Source: Jiangella aurantiaca
GTDB lineage: Bacteria; Actinomycetota; Actinomycetes; Jiangellales; Jiangellaceae
Assembly: GCF_004349105.1 (NCBI RefSeq)
Contig: NZ_SMLB01000048.1
Span: forward strand, 1 to 48,795
Reading direction: 5' to 3'
Length of the DNA stretch: 48,795 nt
Every line of letters starts with the position of its first letter. Positions within the stretch are counted from its first letter, which is position 1. The position numbers and the translations under genes are program-made. The notes beneath the pieces were generated by a model. The model was given only the letters and a program-made list of their open reading frames with translations, made no database searches and had not been told where the DNA came from. This document shows positions 27,247 to 36,404 of this stretch, piece by piece.

Positions 27247-27768
27247 TCAGGAGCACGGACCGGTGCCGACCGCGTGCCGCAGTAGCTCGAGCAGCCGGGC
27301 CTGCCGGCCCGGCGAGCCGGCCGTGAGCGCGACACCGCGGACCAGCGCGAGCAGGTCGGCCGCGGCGACGTCCGGACGGACCGCGCCGGCCCGCTGGGCC
27401 GCCGTGAGCAGCCCGGACACCGTCGCGTCCACAGACTCGTACCAGTCGCCGTCGGCGGTGAGGGCGAGGTCGCGGGTGTGCGCCAGCTGGGTGGCCAGCG
27501 CCCGCAGCCAGGCGTGCAGCGCGTCAGCCGGCGCCTCCTGCTCCCGCAGCAGCTCCGCATAGTCCCGCAGCGCCGCCAGCTCATCGGCGTAGACGGCCGC
27601 CAGCAGCGCGCGGCGGGTGGGGAAGTGGCGGTAGAGCGTGGCGTTGCCGACGCCGGCCCGGCGGGCGACGTCGTCGAGCGGAGCGTCCGGGCCGGCCTCG
27701 GCGAACACCTTCGCCGCCGCCGTCACCAGCGCCTCCCGGTTGCGCCGTCCGTCCGCCCGCATCGCCAC
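27247..27768 (-). CDS. TetR/AcrR-family regulator
   Basis: A 173-residue repressor-type protein. The N-terminal HTH is ALVTAAAKVFAEAGPDAPLD then VARRAGVGNATLYRHFPTRR, the family's defining segment. The C-terminal domain is helical and short. The start is GTG 27768, with ATG 27762 a near alternative. The protein ends in a cysteine-serine tail. A 13-bp inverted repeat begins 12 bp upstream of the start and is probably its autoregulatory operator. The 167 bp after its stop, before the methyltransferase start, contain only the short palindrome CAGGCATGCCTG. Confidence 0.92.
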   Translation of the reverse strand: MAMRADGRRNREALVTAAAKVFAEAGPDAPLDDVARRAGVGNATLYRHFPTRRALLAAVYADELAALRDYAELLREQEAPADALHAWLRALATQLAHTRDLALTADGDWYESVDATVSGLLTAAQRAGAVRPDVAAADLLALVRGVALTAGSPGRQARLLELLRHAVGTGPCS

Positions 27769-27779
27769 CCGTCTCGTCG

Positions 27780-27820
27780 ATGTGGGGAGTTCCCCAGCTG
27801 TTCCGGAGAACTCCCCACAT
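27780..27820. promoter_or_regulatory. candidate TetR operator, 13-bp perfect inverted repeat
   Basis: ATGTGGGGAGTTC (27780-27792) and its exact complement (27808-27820) are separated by 15 bp. Each arm also carries its own small dyad (GGGGA-GT-TCCCC on the left, GGAG-AA-CTCC on the right), so it can be read as two operator copies in opposite orientation. It lies just upstream of the tetR start. Confidence 0.6.
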
Positions 27821-27845
27821 ATGCTCTCAGACCCGGATGACGCTA

Positions 27846-27889
27846 CCGCGTGTCATTGATGACACGCGGCCGATGTCATCGATGACATC
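27846..27889. promoter_or_regulatory. tandem palindromes with a TGTCAT-NN-ATGACA core
   Basis: CCGCGTGTCAT-TG-ATGACACGCGG (27846-27869) and GATGTCATC-GATGACATC (27872-27889) are both perfect apart from the TG centre of the first. They share the 14-bp core TGTCAT-NN-ATGACA with centres 23 bp apart. The second overlaps the amidase stop codon. They could be a double operator for tetR or for an unlinked regulator. Confidence 0.6.
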
Positions 27890-30437
27890 ACCCGTCGTTC
27901 TCCCGATTCTCCGCACCTGCGCCGAGCGGACCGAAACCGCGCGGGCCGGCGGCCACCGGGGACCTCCCCGGAACAAGCGAGGAGATCTCCGGAACCGCGT
28001 GCGGCCGGGCGTTCGGCCGGTACTCCAGCGGCGGCGCGTCGTCGGGCAGCTGCTGGCCCTGCGCCTGCTGCTCCAGCGCGTAGCCCATGCCCAGGATCGC
28101 CGCGTCGTCCCACGCCCGGCCGACCAGCTGCATCGAGATCGAGTAGCCGTGCGGGTTGGTGCCCACCGGGACCACCACGGTCGGCAAGCCGACGTTCGAC
28201 GTCAGCACGCCGGTGCCGCGGTCGGCGGTCAGTTGGTTGCCGGACGCGTCGTTGTTGTACATGTCGCTGAGGAAGCCCGGGTACACGACGGCGTCGACGT
28301 CGAACTGATCCATCCAGCCGGCGATGAGCTGCTTGTAGTTCGCCCGGTAGGCCAGCCACGCATCGACCTGCTGCGGTGTCATCCGTGGCGTGTCGCGCAG
28401 CGCCCGCTGGTTGTAGGGCAGGACCAGCGGCGAGGCCAGCAGGGCGTCGCCGTCGGGATACGGGAAGTCGTCGTGCAGCTCGATGTAGCGAGCCCAGCCC
28501 TCCTCGCTGCGGCTACCCGCCGGCGACGGCCCGCCGCTCGGCGGCGCCGTCAGCTCGACCATCGTGGCGCCGGCGGCCTCGAGGTCGGCGAAGTGCGCCA
28601 TGACGGCCGCGCCGGTGCCGTCGTCGGCGTAGGAGGAGACGAACGACGACGGCAGGTAGCCGATTCGCACGCCCTCCAGCGCGCCGGCGTCCAGGTGCGT
28701 CGTCCAATCGGCCGGCCGGTGCGCGTCCGCCTGCGCCGTCAGCGGGTCCAGCGGATCGGTCCCGGTCGTGGCGTTGAGCAGGTGGGCGAGGTCGGTGACG
28801 GTGCGGGCGATCGGGCCGCCGTAGTCCTGCGCCCAGGTCAGCGGCATGATGCCACGCAGGCTCGCCATGCCGTCCGTGCCGCGGAAGGTGGTCAGGCTGC
28901 TGCCGGTCGAGGGCGCGTACAGCGAGACGCCGGTCTGGCTGCCCAGGGCTCCGGCCGCCATGCCGGCCGCGACAGCGACCGCGGATCCGCCGCTGGAGCC
29001 GAACGAGGTCTTCGACGGGTAGAGCGCGTTCCAGACCTGGCCCCAGCCGCTCTCGCTGTAGCCGCCGGAGTTGGCGAACTCGCTCAGGTTCGCCTTGCCG
29101 ATGATGACGGCGCCGGCCTCCCGCAGCCGTTCGACCTGGTAGGCGTCGGTCTCGGGCTGCCAACCCTCCAGCGCGAGCGTACCGCCGGTGGTCGGCATGT
29201 CCTTGGTGTCGTAGAGGTCCTTGACGGCGATCGGGATGCCCAGCAGCTCGCCGGTGGCGCCGCGCGCCCGGGCGCGGTCGGCGGCACGGGCCTGCTGCAT
29301 GGCGTCCTCGGCGACGTGTATGAAGGCGTGGTAGCCGAGCGGGCCGCCGTCGTAGACCGCGATCCGGTCCAGGTAGGCGCGGGTGATCTCCGCCGACGTC
29401 GTCACGCCCGCCTCGAGGTCGGCGAGCAGCTCGTCGATGGTCGTGTTGACGACGTCATACGACGACGTCGTGTAGGCGGGGACCTGCGGCCCGGCCGATG
29501 GCGTCGCGAGGACCGGCACCGACGGGCAGCGCGAGACGCCGAGCCCGGACCGGTCCCAGTTCTGCAGCGTGCAGCGTTCCAGCGTCGTCAGGCCGCTGAG
29601 GTCCGGGGTCGCGGCGAGCCGCGCCAGCTGCTCCGCGATGGCCGTCTGAGATCCGGCGCCGGTCGCACCCACCGTCACGAACCGCGCTAGCGACCGGGTC
29701 TCGCGCGGCCGCACGGTGAACGTGCTGACGTACCCCTGGAAGTTCGCCTCGTGCCCGGTGGTCGCCATCGGGGTGTCGAACGGGTCGCGCTGCTGGTTGC
29801 CGGTGCGGTCCAGCGTGCCGGGCGCCCCGGGCGTGCCGAGCACGACGCCGACCGGGCGCTGCGCCGGGTTCGGCGTGGCGGCCAGCGTCCAGGCGTCCCG
29901 CCGGTCGACGGCGGCGTCCCCGCTGGACGTCGAGCGGATCTGCCCCTGGTTCTGCGCGGTCCCGTAGCCCAGCGAGCCGCCGAACGAGATTTCGACGGTG
30001 ACCGGCTCACGGCCGGTGTTGGTGAACGTGTCGAAGAACCGCGCCCAGGACTCGGAGCCGTCCACCGTGACCTCGCGGGTGACGCGGACGTCGCCCAGCT
30101 GCACCGATCTGGTCGGCTCGAACGTGTCGACGCCGTCGAAGGTGAGGCCGAAGCCGCGCATCATCTCGCCGTTGAGCCGCGGCTCGGCGCCGACCGGCCC
30201 GGTGACTCGGACGAAGATGTTGCCGAACCCCTCGGCTGGCGCGTTGCTGACCGCGCGGATGCTGCCGGTGTCCAGCCCGGGCGGCGCGGCGTCGTGGATC
30301 TGCCACGTCGCGCCGTTGCCGGCCGGAACGCCGGTGACGGCTCCCGTGGGCGTCGCCGGAAGCAGGATGGCCGTGGTCAGCGTAACGGCGGCGAGCCCAC
30401 CCGCCGTCGCCCGGACCCGCGAGACGCTGGTGGGCAT
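27888..30437 (-). CDS. secreted amidase-signature enzyme with a large N-terminal domain
   Basis: An 849-residue exported protein. A signal peptide spans about 1-33. A beta-rich domain of unknown type covers about 40-290. The amidase-signature domain (about 330-820) has the catalytic Lys in GIPIAVKDLYDTKDMPTTGG, the cis-Ser region SFGSSGGSAVAVAAG, and the nucleophile Ser in GSQTGVSLYAPS, which replaces the usual GTDTGGS form but keeps the Ser. Such enzymes hydrolyse amides through a Ser-cisSer-Lys triad. The start has GAGAGGG upstream. It is divergently unrelated to any neighbour; tetR lies 119 bp downstream. The substrate is probably an extracellular amide or peptide-like compound. Confidence 0.9.
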   Translation of the reverse strand: MPTSVSRVRATAGGLAAVTLTTAILLPATPTGAVTGVPAGNGATWQIHDAAPPGLDTGSIRAVSNAPAEGFGNIFVRVTGPVGAEPRLNGEMMRGFGLTFDGVDTFEPTRSVQLGDVRVTREVTVDGSESWARFFDTFTNTGREPVTVEISFGGSLGYGTAQNQGQIRSTSSGDAAVDRRDAWTLAATPNPAQRPVGVVLGTPGAPGTLDRTGNQQRDPFDTPMATTGHEANFQGYVSTFTVRPRETRSLARFVTVGATGAGSQTAIAEQLARLAATPDLSGLTTLERCTLQNWDRSGLGVSRCPSVPVLATPSAGPQVPAYTTSSYDVVNTTIDELLADLEAGVTTSAEITRAYLDRIAVYDGGPLGYHAFIHVAEDAMQQARAADRARARGATGELLGIPIAVKDLYDTKDMPTTGGTLALEGWQPETDAYQVERLREAGAVIIGKANLSEFANSGGYSESGWGQVWNALYPSKTSFGSSGGSAVAVAAGMAAGALGSQTGVSLYAPSTGSSLTTFRGTDGMASLRGIMPLTWAQDYGGPIARTVTDLAHLLNATTGTDPLDPLTAQADAHRPADWTTHLDAGALEGVRIGYLPSSFVSSYADDGTGAAVMAHFADLEAAGATMVELTAPPSGGPSPAGSRSEEGWARYIELHDDFPYPDGDALLASPLVLPYNQRALRDTPRMTPQQVDAWLAYRANYKQLIAGWMDQFDVDAVVYPGFLSDMYNNDASGNQLTADRGTGVLTSNVGLPTVVVPVGTNPHGYSISMQLVGRAWDDAAILGMGYALEQQAQGQQLPDDAPPLEYRPNARPHAVPEISSLVPGRSPVAAGPRGFGPLGAGAENRENDG

Positions 30438-30546
30438 GTGGTCCCTCTCGGTGGATAGAAGATCACCTCGGTAGACGGTGAAACCTCACCAGTGGGACAT
30501 TGCGGACGCGTTTCGGCGCGACGGCGCCGGTGTAAGGGCCGGGCGG

Positions 30547-31263
30547 TCAGCTTGCGACCGTGAAGTCGACCTTCAGGGCGTAGCGGTCGGCGACGTAGGA
30601 GCTCACGGTGTACTCCAGGGGAGCGCCGTGCTGGTCGAGGATCGTCCGCGTCTCGACGAGCATCGGCGTGGCCGGGTCGACGCCCAGGGCGGCGGCATCG
30701 CCGCCGGCGGTCCGGGCGCTCAGGATCGAGGAGCCGAGCGTGGGCCGCAGCCCCAGGCGGCGCAGCGCGCTGTGCAGCGAGCCGGACTCGAGGTCGGCGT
30801 CGAGCAGGCCGCCGAGCGTCGCGGGGAACGCGGCCCGCTCGACGGCGACGGGGACGTCGTCGGCCAGCCGCACGCGGGTGATGCCGACGACGGTGACGCC
30901 GCCGGCCGGGGCGCCGGGGGAGAGCGCCGCCGCCTCGTCGGCGGCGCCAGGGCGCAGGCCGGCGTCGACGAGCCGGGACCGCGGCGTGCGTCCCGCCGCG
31001 ACCATCTGGTCGTGGAAGCTCAGCAGCGTGCCCACCGGGCGTACGGCGGCTGGCGCGCGGACGAACGTGCCGCGGCCGGGGATCCGTTCGAGCCGGCCGT
31101 CGCGTTCCAGCCGGGCGAGCGCCTGGCGCACCGTCATGCGCGCCACGCCGAACTCGCGGGCGAGCCGCTGCTCGGACGGGAACGGGTCGCCGTCGGCGGC
31201 GGCGTCGGCCCGGGCGCGCAGGCGCTTCTCGATGCGCTCGTACAGCGGTTGCGGAGCTGCCAT
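30547..31263 (-). CDS. GntR-family (HutC subfamily) regulator
   Basis: A 238-residue repressor. The N-terminal winged helix includes FPSEQRLAREFGVARMTVRQ and LERIPGRGTFVRAP. The C-terminal UTRA ligand-binding domain is recognisable from SFHDQMVAAGRTPRSRLVDA and the ending LEYTVSSYVADRYALKVDF. HutC members usually respond to sugars or small metabolites. It diverges from deoC across 48 bp containing a GTCTAG-repeat operator-like site, so local control of deoC is likely. The amidase gene follows on the same strand 109 bp downstream with its own ribosome-binding site. Confidence 0.92.
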   Translation of the reverse strand: MAAPQPLYERIEKRLRARADAAADGDPFPSEQRLAREFGVARMTVRQALARLERDGRLERIPGRGTFVRAPAAVRPVGTLLSFHDQMVAAGRTPRSRLVDAGLRPGAADEAAALSPGAPAGGVTVVGITRVRLADDVPVAVERAAFPATLGGLLDADLESGSLHSALRRLGLRPTLGSSILSARTAGGDAAALGVDPATPMLVETRTILDQHGAPLEYTVSSYVADRYALKVDFTVAS

Positions 31264-31270
31264 ATCGTCA

Positions 31271-31287
31271 GTCTAGGCTGTCTAGAC
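31271..31287. promoter_or_regulatory. candidate HutC/GntR operator between gntR and deoC
   Basis: GTCTAG occurs twice, at 31271-31276 and 31280-31285, the second extended to the 8-bp palindrome GTCTAGAC (31280-31287). DasR, another HutC-subfamily protein, uses a GGTCTAGACC core. The site lies in the 48-bp divergent gap and would control both genes. Confidence 0.55.
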
Positions 31288-31311
31288 CGATACTTCCGAG
31301 AAGGAGCCGCC

Positions 31312-32037
31312 GTGTCCGTCACCTCGATCGACGTCCTACCCTATGCCGGCCCGCTGCCGTCCGTCCGCTCGGTGGCGGCGATGATCGACCACTCGCTGCT
31401 GCGCCCGGAGCTGACCCGGCCCGAGGTACTGGCCGGCCTGGCGACGGCGCGCGAGTACGCGACGGCGTCGGTGTGCGTGCGCCCGGCCGACGTCGCGCTG
31501 GCCGTGGCGGGGCTGCGGGGGAGCGGCGTCGCCGTCGGCACCGTCGTCGGCTTCCCGCACGGCGGCGCCACCACGGCGACGAAGGAGCGCGAGACGGCCG
31601 AGCTGGTGGCGCTCGGGGCAGCCGAGATCGACATGGTGATCGACGTCGGACGGCTGCGGGACGGCGACGTCGCGTACGTCGAGGAACAGGTCGCGGCCGT
31701 CGTGGTGGCGGCGGACGGCCGGCCGGTCAAGGTGATCCTGGAGAACTGGTACCTCTCCGACGAGCAGAAGGTGGCCGGCTGCGCCGCGAGCGAACGGGCC
31801 GGCGCGGCGTACGTCAAGACGAGCACCGGATTCGCCGGCGGCGGCGCCACGGCCGCGGACATCGCGCTCATGCGGCGCAGCGTGTCGCCGTCGATGGGGG
31901 TGAAGGCGGCCGGCGGCGTGCGCACGCTGGACGCGCTGCTGACCCTGCGCGACCTGGGCGCCACCCGGTTCGGCGCGACGACGACGGCGGCCATGCTCGA
32001 CGACCTCGCACGGCGGCTGGCCTCCCGCGACGGCTGA
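31312..32037 (+). CDS. deoC: deoxyribose-phosphate aldolase family protein
   Basis: A 241-residue class I aldolase with a TIM-barrel fold. Key residues are present: Asp107 (AAEIDMVIDVG), the Schiff-base Lys169 (YVKTSTGFAGGGAT) and Lys198 (GVKAAGGVRT). DeoC cleaves 2-deoxyribose 5-phosphate to glyceraldehyde 3-phosphate and acetaldehyde. The segment VKVILENWYLSDEQK differs from the usual ILET-LL-TDEE pattern, so the substrate may be a related deoxy-sugar phosphate. GTG 31312 has AAGGAG six bases upstream. It is controlled with, and divergent from, the HutC-type regulator. Confidence 0.9.
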   Translation: MSVTSIDVLPYAGPLPSVRSVAAMIDHSLLRPELTRPEVLAGLATAREYATASVCVRPADVALAVAGLRGSGVAVGTVVGFPHGGATTATKERETAELVALGAAEIDMVIDVGRLRDGDVAYVEEQVAAVVVAADGRPVKVILENWYLSDEQKVAGCAASERAGAAYVKTSTGFAGGGATAADIALMRRSVSPSMGVKAAGGVRTLDALLTLRDLGATRFGATTTAAMLDDLARRLASRDG

Positions 32038-32044
32038 GCGGACC

Positions 32045-32088
32045 GGTCAGGAATCGAGAAGCGCCGCTCAGCGGGCCGTGGCTAGCGT
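32045..32088 (+). promoter_or_regulatory. 18-bp motif plus TAGCGT -10 box upstream of the first VOC gene
   Basis: GGTCAGGAATCGAGAAGC (32045-32062) is followed 20 bp later by TAGCGTGA (32083-32090). The same 18-mer and TAGCGTGA occur with 19-bp spacing at 34969-35013. The ATG at 32096 lies 7 bp after TAGCGT with no Shine-Dalgarno sequence, so this transcript is probably leaderless. The 18-mer would occupy about -51 to -34, the place of an activator site or an unusual -35. Confidence 0.65.
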
Positions 32089-32095
32089 GACCGGC

Positions 32096-32506
32096 ATGGA
32101 CCTCTCGATCCAGGCGAGCTTCCTGCCGCACGACGACCCGGACGCGGCGCTGGTCTTCTACCGCGACGTCCTCGGCTTCGAGGTCCGCAACGATGTCGGC
32201 TATGACGGCATGCGCTGGATCACCGTCGGCCCCGTCGGCCAGCCGGGCACGTCGATCGTCCTGGAGCCGCCGACCGCCGACCCGGGCGTGACCGAGGCCG
32301 AGCGCCGTACCATCGCCGAGATGATGGCGAAGGGCAGCTACGCGGGGATCCTGCTGACGACCCACGACCTCGACGACGTCTTCGACCGCCTGCAGGCGCG
32401 TGGCGCGGAGATCGTCCAGGAACCCGTGCAGCAGCAGTGGGGCGTCCGCGACTGCGCGGTCCGCGACCCGGCAGGGAACCTCATCCGCATCAGCGAACTG
32501 CGCTGA
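32096..32506 (+). CDS. VOC-family (glyoxalase/bleomycin-resistance fold) protein
   Basis: A 136-residue metal-binding or drug-binding fold made of two beta-alpha-beta-beta-beta units: PDAALVFYRDVLGFEVRNDV in the first, and ILLTTHDLDDVFDRLQARGA with CAVRDPAGNLIRISEL in the second. Members detoxify electrophiles or sequester antibiotics. ATG 32096 is used because it fits a leaderless start and homology begins there; an upstream in-frame GTG at 32078 lies inside the promoter. It is followed 28 bp later by the UvrA-like ATPase gene. The ligand is unknown. Confidence 0.88.
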   Translation: MDLSIQASFLPHDDPDAALVFYRDVLGFEVRNDVGYDGMRWITVGPVGQPGTSIVLEPPTADPGVTEAERRTIAEMMAKGSYAGILLTTHDLDDVFDRLQARGAEIVQEPVQQQWGVRDCAVRDPAGNLIRISELR

Positions 32507-32534
32507 GCGCCACGTACGACAGATGGAGACACCG

Positions 32535-34919
<2,385 letters not shown>

Positions 34920-34968
34920 CGCGCTGGAAATGACCACGTTGAGTAGGGGTAGGCGCCCCGGGATCACT

Positions 34969-35011
34969 GGTCAGGAATCGAGAAGCAGGCGCGCCGCGGC
35001 CGCCGTAGCGT
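34969..35011 (+). promoter_or_regulatory. second copy of the 18-bp motif plus TAGCGT
   Basis: GGTCAGGAATCGAGAAGC (34969-34986) and TAGCGTGA (35006-35013) repeat the arrangement seen at 32045, with one base less between them. Here the gene start is 35046, so the mRNA would have a leader of about 28 bases containing AAGGAG. Confidence 0.65.
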
Positions 35012-35045
35012 GATGGCGTACCCACCGATACGCAAGGAGAACATC

Positions 35046-35432
35046 ATGTCGTTGCAGGTGAGCGTCGTCATGCTGGGCGTCCAGGACGTCGACCGCGCCA
35101 AGAAGTTCTACGTCGAAGGCATGGGCGGGGAGCTCGAGCAGGACCACCCGGGTTTCGCCCGGCTGAGCCTCGGGGACGGCTCGGCGCTGGCGCTGTACCA
35201 CTGGGCCGCCGTCGCCAACGACGCCGGCGTGCCCGCCGACGGCTCCGGCTTCCGCGGCTTCTCGCTGCACTGCATCACCGACACCCGCGAGGAGGTCGAC
35301 GCCGTCATCCAGGCCGCCGAGGCGTCCGGGGCCACCGTGCTCAAGCCCGCGGAGGCCGCCGCGTGGGGTGGCTACTCCGGGACGTTCAGCGACCCGGACG
35401 GCTACTTGTGGAAGGTCGCCACCGACGCCTGA
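35046..35432 (+). CDS. VOC-family protein
   Basis: A 128-residue VOC-fold protein: SVVMLGVQDVDRAKKFYVEG at the start, FSLHCITDTREEVDAVIQAA in the second half and FSDPDGYLWKVATD at the end are diagnostic. It resembles the glyoxalase/extradiol-dioxygenase-like resistance proteins. The ATG at 35046 has AAGGAG nine bases upstream. It has the same upstream 18-bp motif as the first VOC gene, so the two probably respond to the same regulator, on either side of the UvrA-like ATPase. No catalytic assignment is possible. Confidence 0.88.
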   Translation: MSLQVSVVMLGVQDVDRAKKFYVEGMGGELEQDHPGFARLSLGDGSALALYHWAAVANDAGVPADGSGFRGFSLHCITDTREEVDAVIQAAEASGATVLKPAEAAAWGGYSGTFSDPDGYLWKVATDA

Positions 35433-35438
35433 TCCCGC

Positions 35439-35485
35439 TTGCGGGGAAATCAACACCTCCTTACCATGGAGTAAGGAGGTGTTGA
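35439..35485 (+). promoter_or_regulatory. promoter and palindromic operator of the AbrB-PIN module
   Basis: TTGCGG (35439-35444) and TACCAT (35462-35467) are 17 bp apart. They are overlapped by a perfect 15-bp inverted repeat: arm TCAACACCTCCTTAC at 35450-35464 and its complement at 35471-35485, around CATGGA. The dyad covers the -10 and the expected start near 35474, so binding by the AbrB-type antitoxin would block transcription. The right arm contains the AAGGAGGT ribosome-binding site. Confidence 0.75.
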
Positions 35486-35488
35486 CGC

Positions 35489-35734
35489 GTGTCGTCTGCG
35501 ACGATGACCAGCAAGGGTCAGATCACCATCCCGAAGCAGATTCGAGCCGAGCTCGGGCTGACGCCGGGGACCCGAGTGACGTTCACCCGGAACGAGGACG
35601 GTGAATACGTGCTGAGCCGGAAGCCTCGGAGCGTCAAGGATCTCAAGGGACGGCTGCGCTTCACCGGCGAGCCGAAGACCTTGGACGAGATGGACGGCGG
35701 AATCGCCCACGGCGCTGCCGAGTCACTCGGATGA
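35489..35734 (+). CDS. AbrB/MazE-type (VapB-like) antitoxin
   Basis: An 81-residue SpoVT-AbrB swapped-hairpin protein. MTSKGQITIPKQIRAELGLT and TRVTFTRNEDGEYVLSRKP form the DNA-binding barrel, and the C-terminal 35 residues would neutralise the toxin. GTG 35489 has AAGGAGGT eight bases upstream. It overlaps the PIN gene by ATGA. The perfect palindrome over its promoter is a fitting autorepression site. Base composition is visibly less GC-rich than the flanking genes, suggesting acquisition. Confidence 0.9.
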   Translation: MSSATMTSKGQITIPKQIRAELGLTPGTRVTFTRNEDGEYVLSRKPRSVKDLKGRLRFTGEPKTLDEMDGGIAHGAAESLG

Positions 35735-36123
35735 TCGGGCTGGACACCAACGTCCTGGTTCGCTACCTGACGCAGGACGACGATGCCCAGGCGGAGATCG
35801 CGAACCGGACGATCGATCAGCTGACCGTCGAGGAGCCTGGATACCTGGGTGTCGTGACTCTGGTGGAGACCTTCTGGGTCTTGCGGCGCACCTACGGCTT
35901 CGACGGGAACGAAGTCACACGGGTCTTGTCCGACGTGGTGACTGCCGACGAGTTCATCGTCGAGAACCCTGCCGTCGTTCAGCGAGCGCTGGAAGCCGCC
36001 ACGGCAGGTGCCGAGTTCGCCGACGCCGTGATCGCCGAGACGGCCCGTCAAGCAGGCTGCGAGCAGACGGTGACATTCGACCGCCGGGCGGCGAAGGTCG
36101 CTGGTATGCACCTTCGAGCGTAA
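35731..36123 (+). CDS. PIN-domain ribonuclease toxin (VapC-like)
   Basis: A 130-residue PIN nuclease. The acidic metal site is complete: Asp5 (GLDTNVLVRYL), Glu46 (TLVETFWVL), Asp98 (AEFADAVIAE) and Asp117 (VTFDRRAA). Such toxins cleave tRNA or rRNA until bound by their antitoxin. The start overlaps the antitoxin gene stop. The TAA stop at 36121-36123 shares its last two bases with the dif site, so the gene ends exactly at the recombination site. Codon use is less GC-biased than in neighbours. Confidence 0.9.
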   Translation: MIGLDTNVLVRYLTQDDDAQAEIANRTIDQLTVEEPGYLGVVTLVETFWVLRRTYGFDGNEVTRVLSDVVTADEFIVENPAVVQRALEAATAGAEFADAVIAETARQAGCEQTVTFDRRAAKVAGMHLRA

Positions 36124-36149
36124 CGCCGATAATGCACATTATGTCAAGT
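36122..36149 (+). other. dif: dif: XerC/XerD chromosome-dimer resolution site
   Basis: The XerC arm is AACGCCGATAA (36122-36132), the 6-bp spacer TGCACA (36133-36138) and the XerD arm TTATGTCAAGT (36139-36149), giving the normal 28-bp layout. From memory of the published actinobacterial dif consensus, about 26 of 28 positions agree, with only the first two bases differing. E. coli dif has the related arms GGTGCGCATAA and TTATGTTAAAT. Only one copy was found in the window. Polarity of GGGGGAG reverses around this point, supporting a true chromosomal dif and not an element end. Confidence 0.88.
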
Positions 36150-36248
36150 AGTCGGCTCGGACGCTGGTGAGACAGCGCCGGATCCTCCCCTTCACCGGGC
36201 CCGGGCCGGCGGGCAGGCCGACAACAGACCGGCCGTGTGATCGAGCGC

Positions 36249-36286
36249 GTTGACACGAGCGTCAACTGCTAGACGCTGGCGTCAAC
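36249..36286. repeat. GCGTCAAC repeats downstream of dif
   Basis: GCGTCAAC occurs at 36259-36266 and 36279-36286 (20-bp period), and GTTGAC at 36249-36254 is the inverted partner of the first. GACGC-TG-GCGTC (36272-36283) adds a small dyad. The surrounding 36150-36404 contains no convincing gene. The site could be an operator left from a lost gene. Confidence 0.4.
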
Positions 36287-36404
36287 ACGTCCATCTCGTA
36301 TCGCGTCGATCAGCTGCCGGCACCGGCGCTCCACGCAGCTGGCATGCCGGTCCTTCGCCCGCGAGGTTGGCGCCAGCGTAGCGGAGCACCTGCATTGCGG
36401 GGAA

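Noticed and set aside
15796-27816. Shared 12-mer GGGGAGTTCTCC in the 61-bp palindrome and, in reverse, in the tetR operator
   Set aside because: Many 12-mer matches are expected by chance in 49 kb of GC-rich DNA, and the surrounding sequences do not agree.
36122-36149. dif-like sequence as the end of an integrated phage or IME
   Set aside because: No integrase, phage gene or second dif copy is present, and the polarity switch of GGGGGAG fits a resident chromosomal dif better. The adjacent TA pair keeps some doubt.
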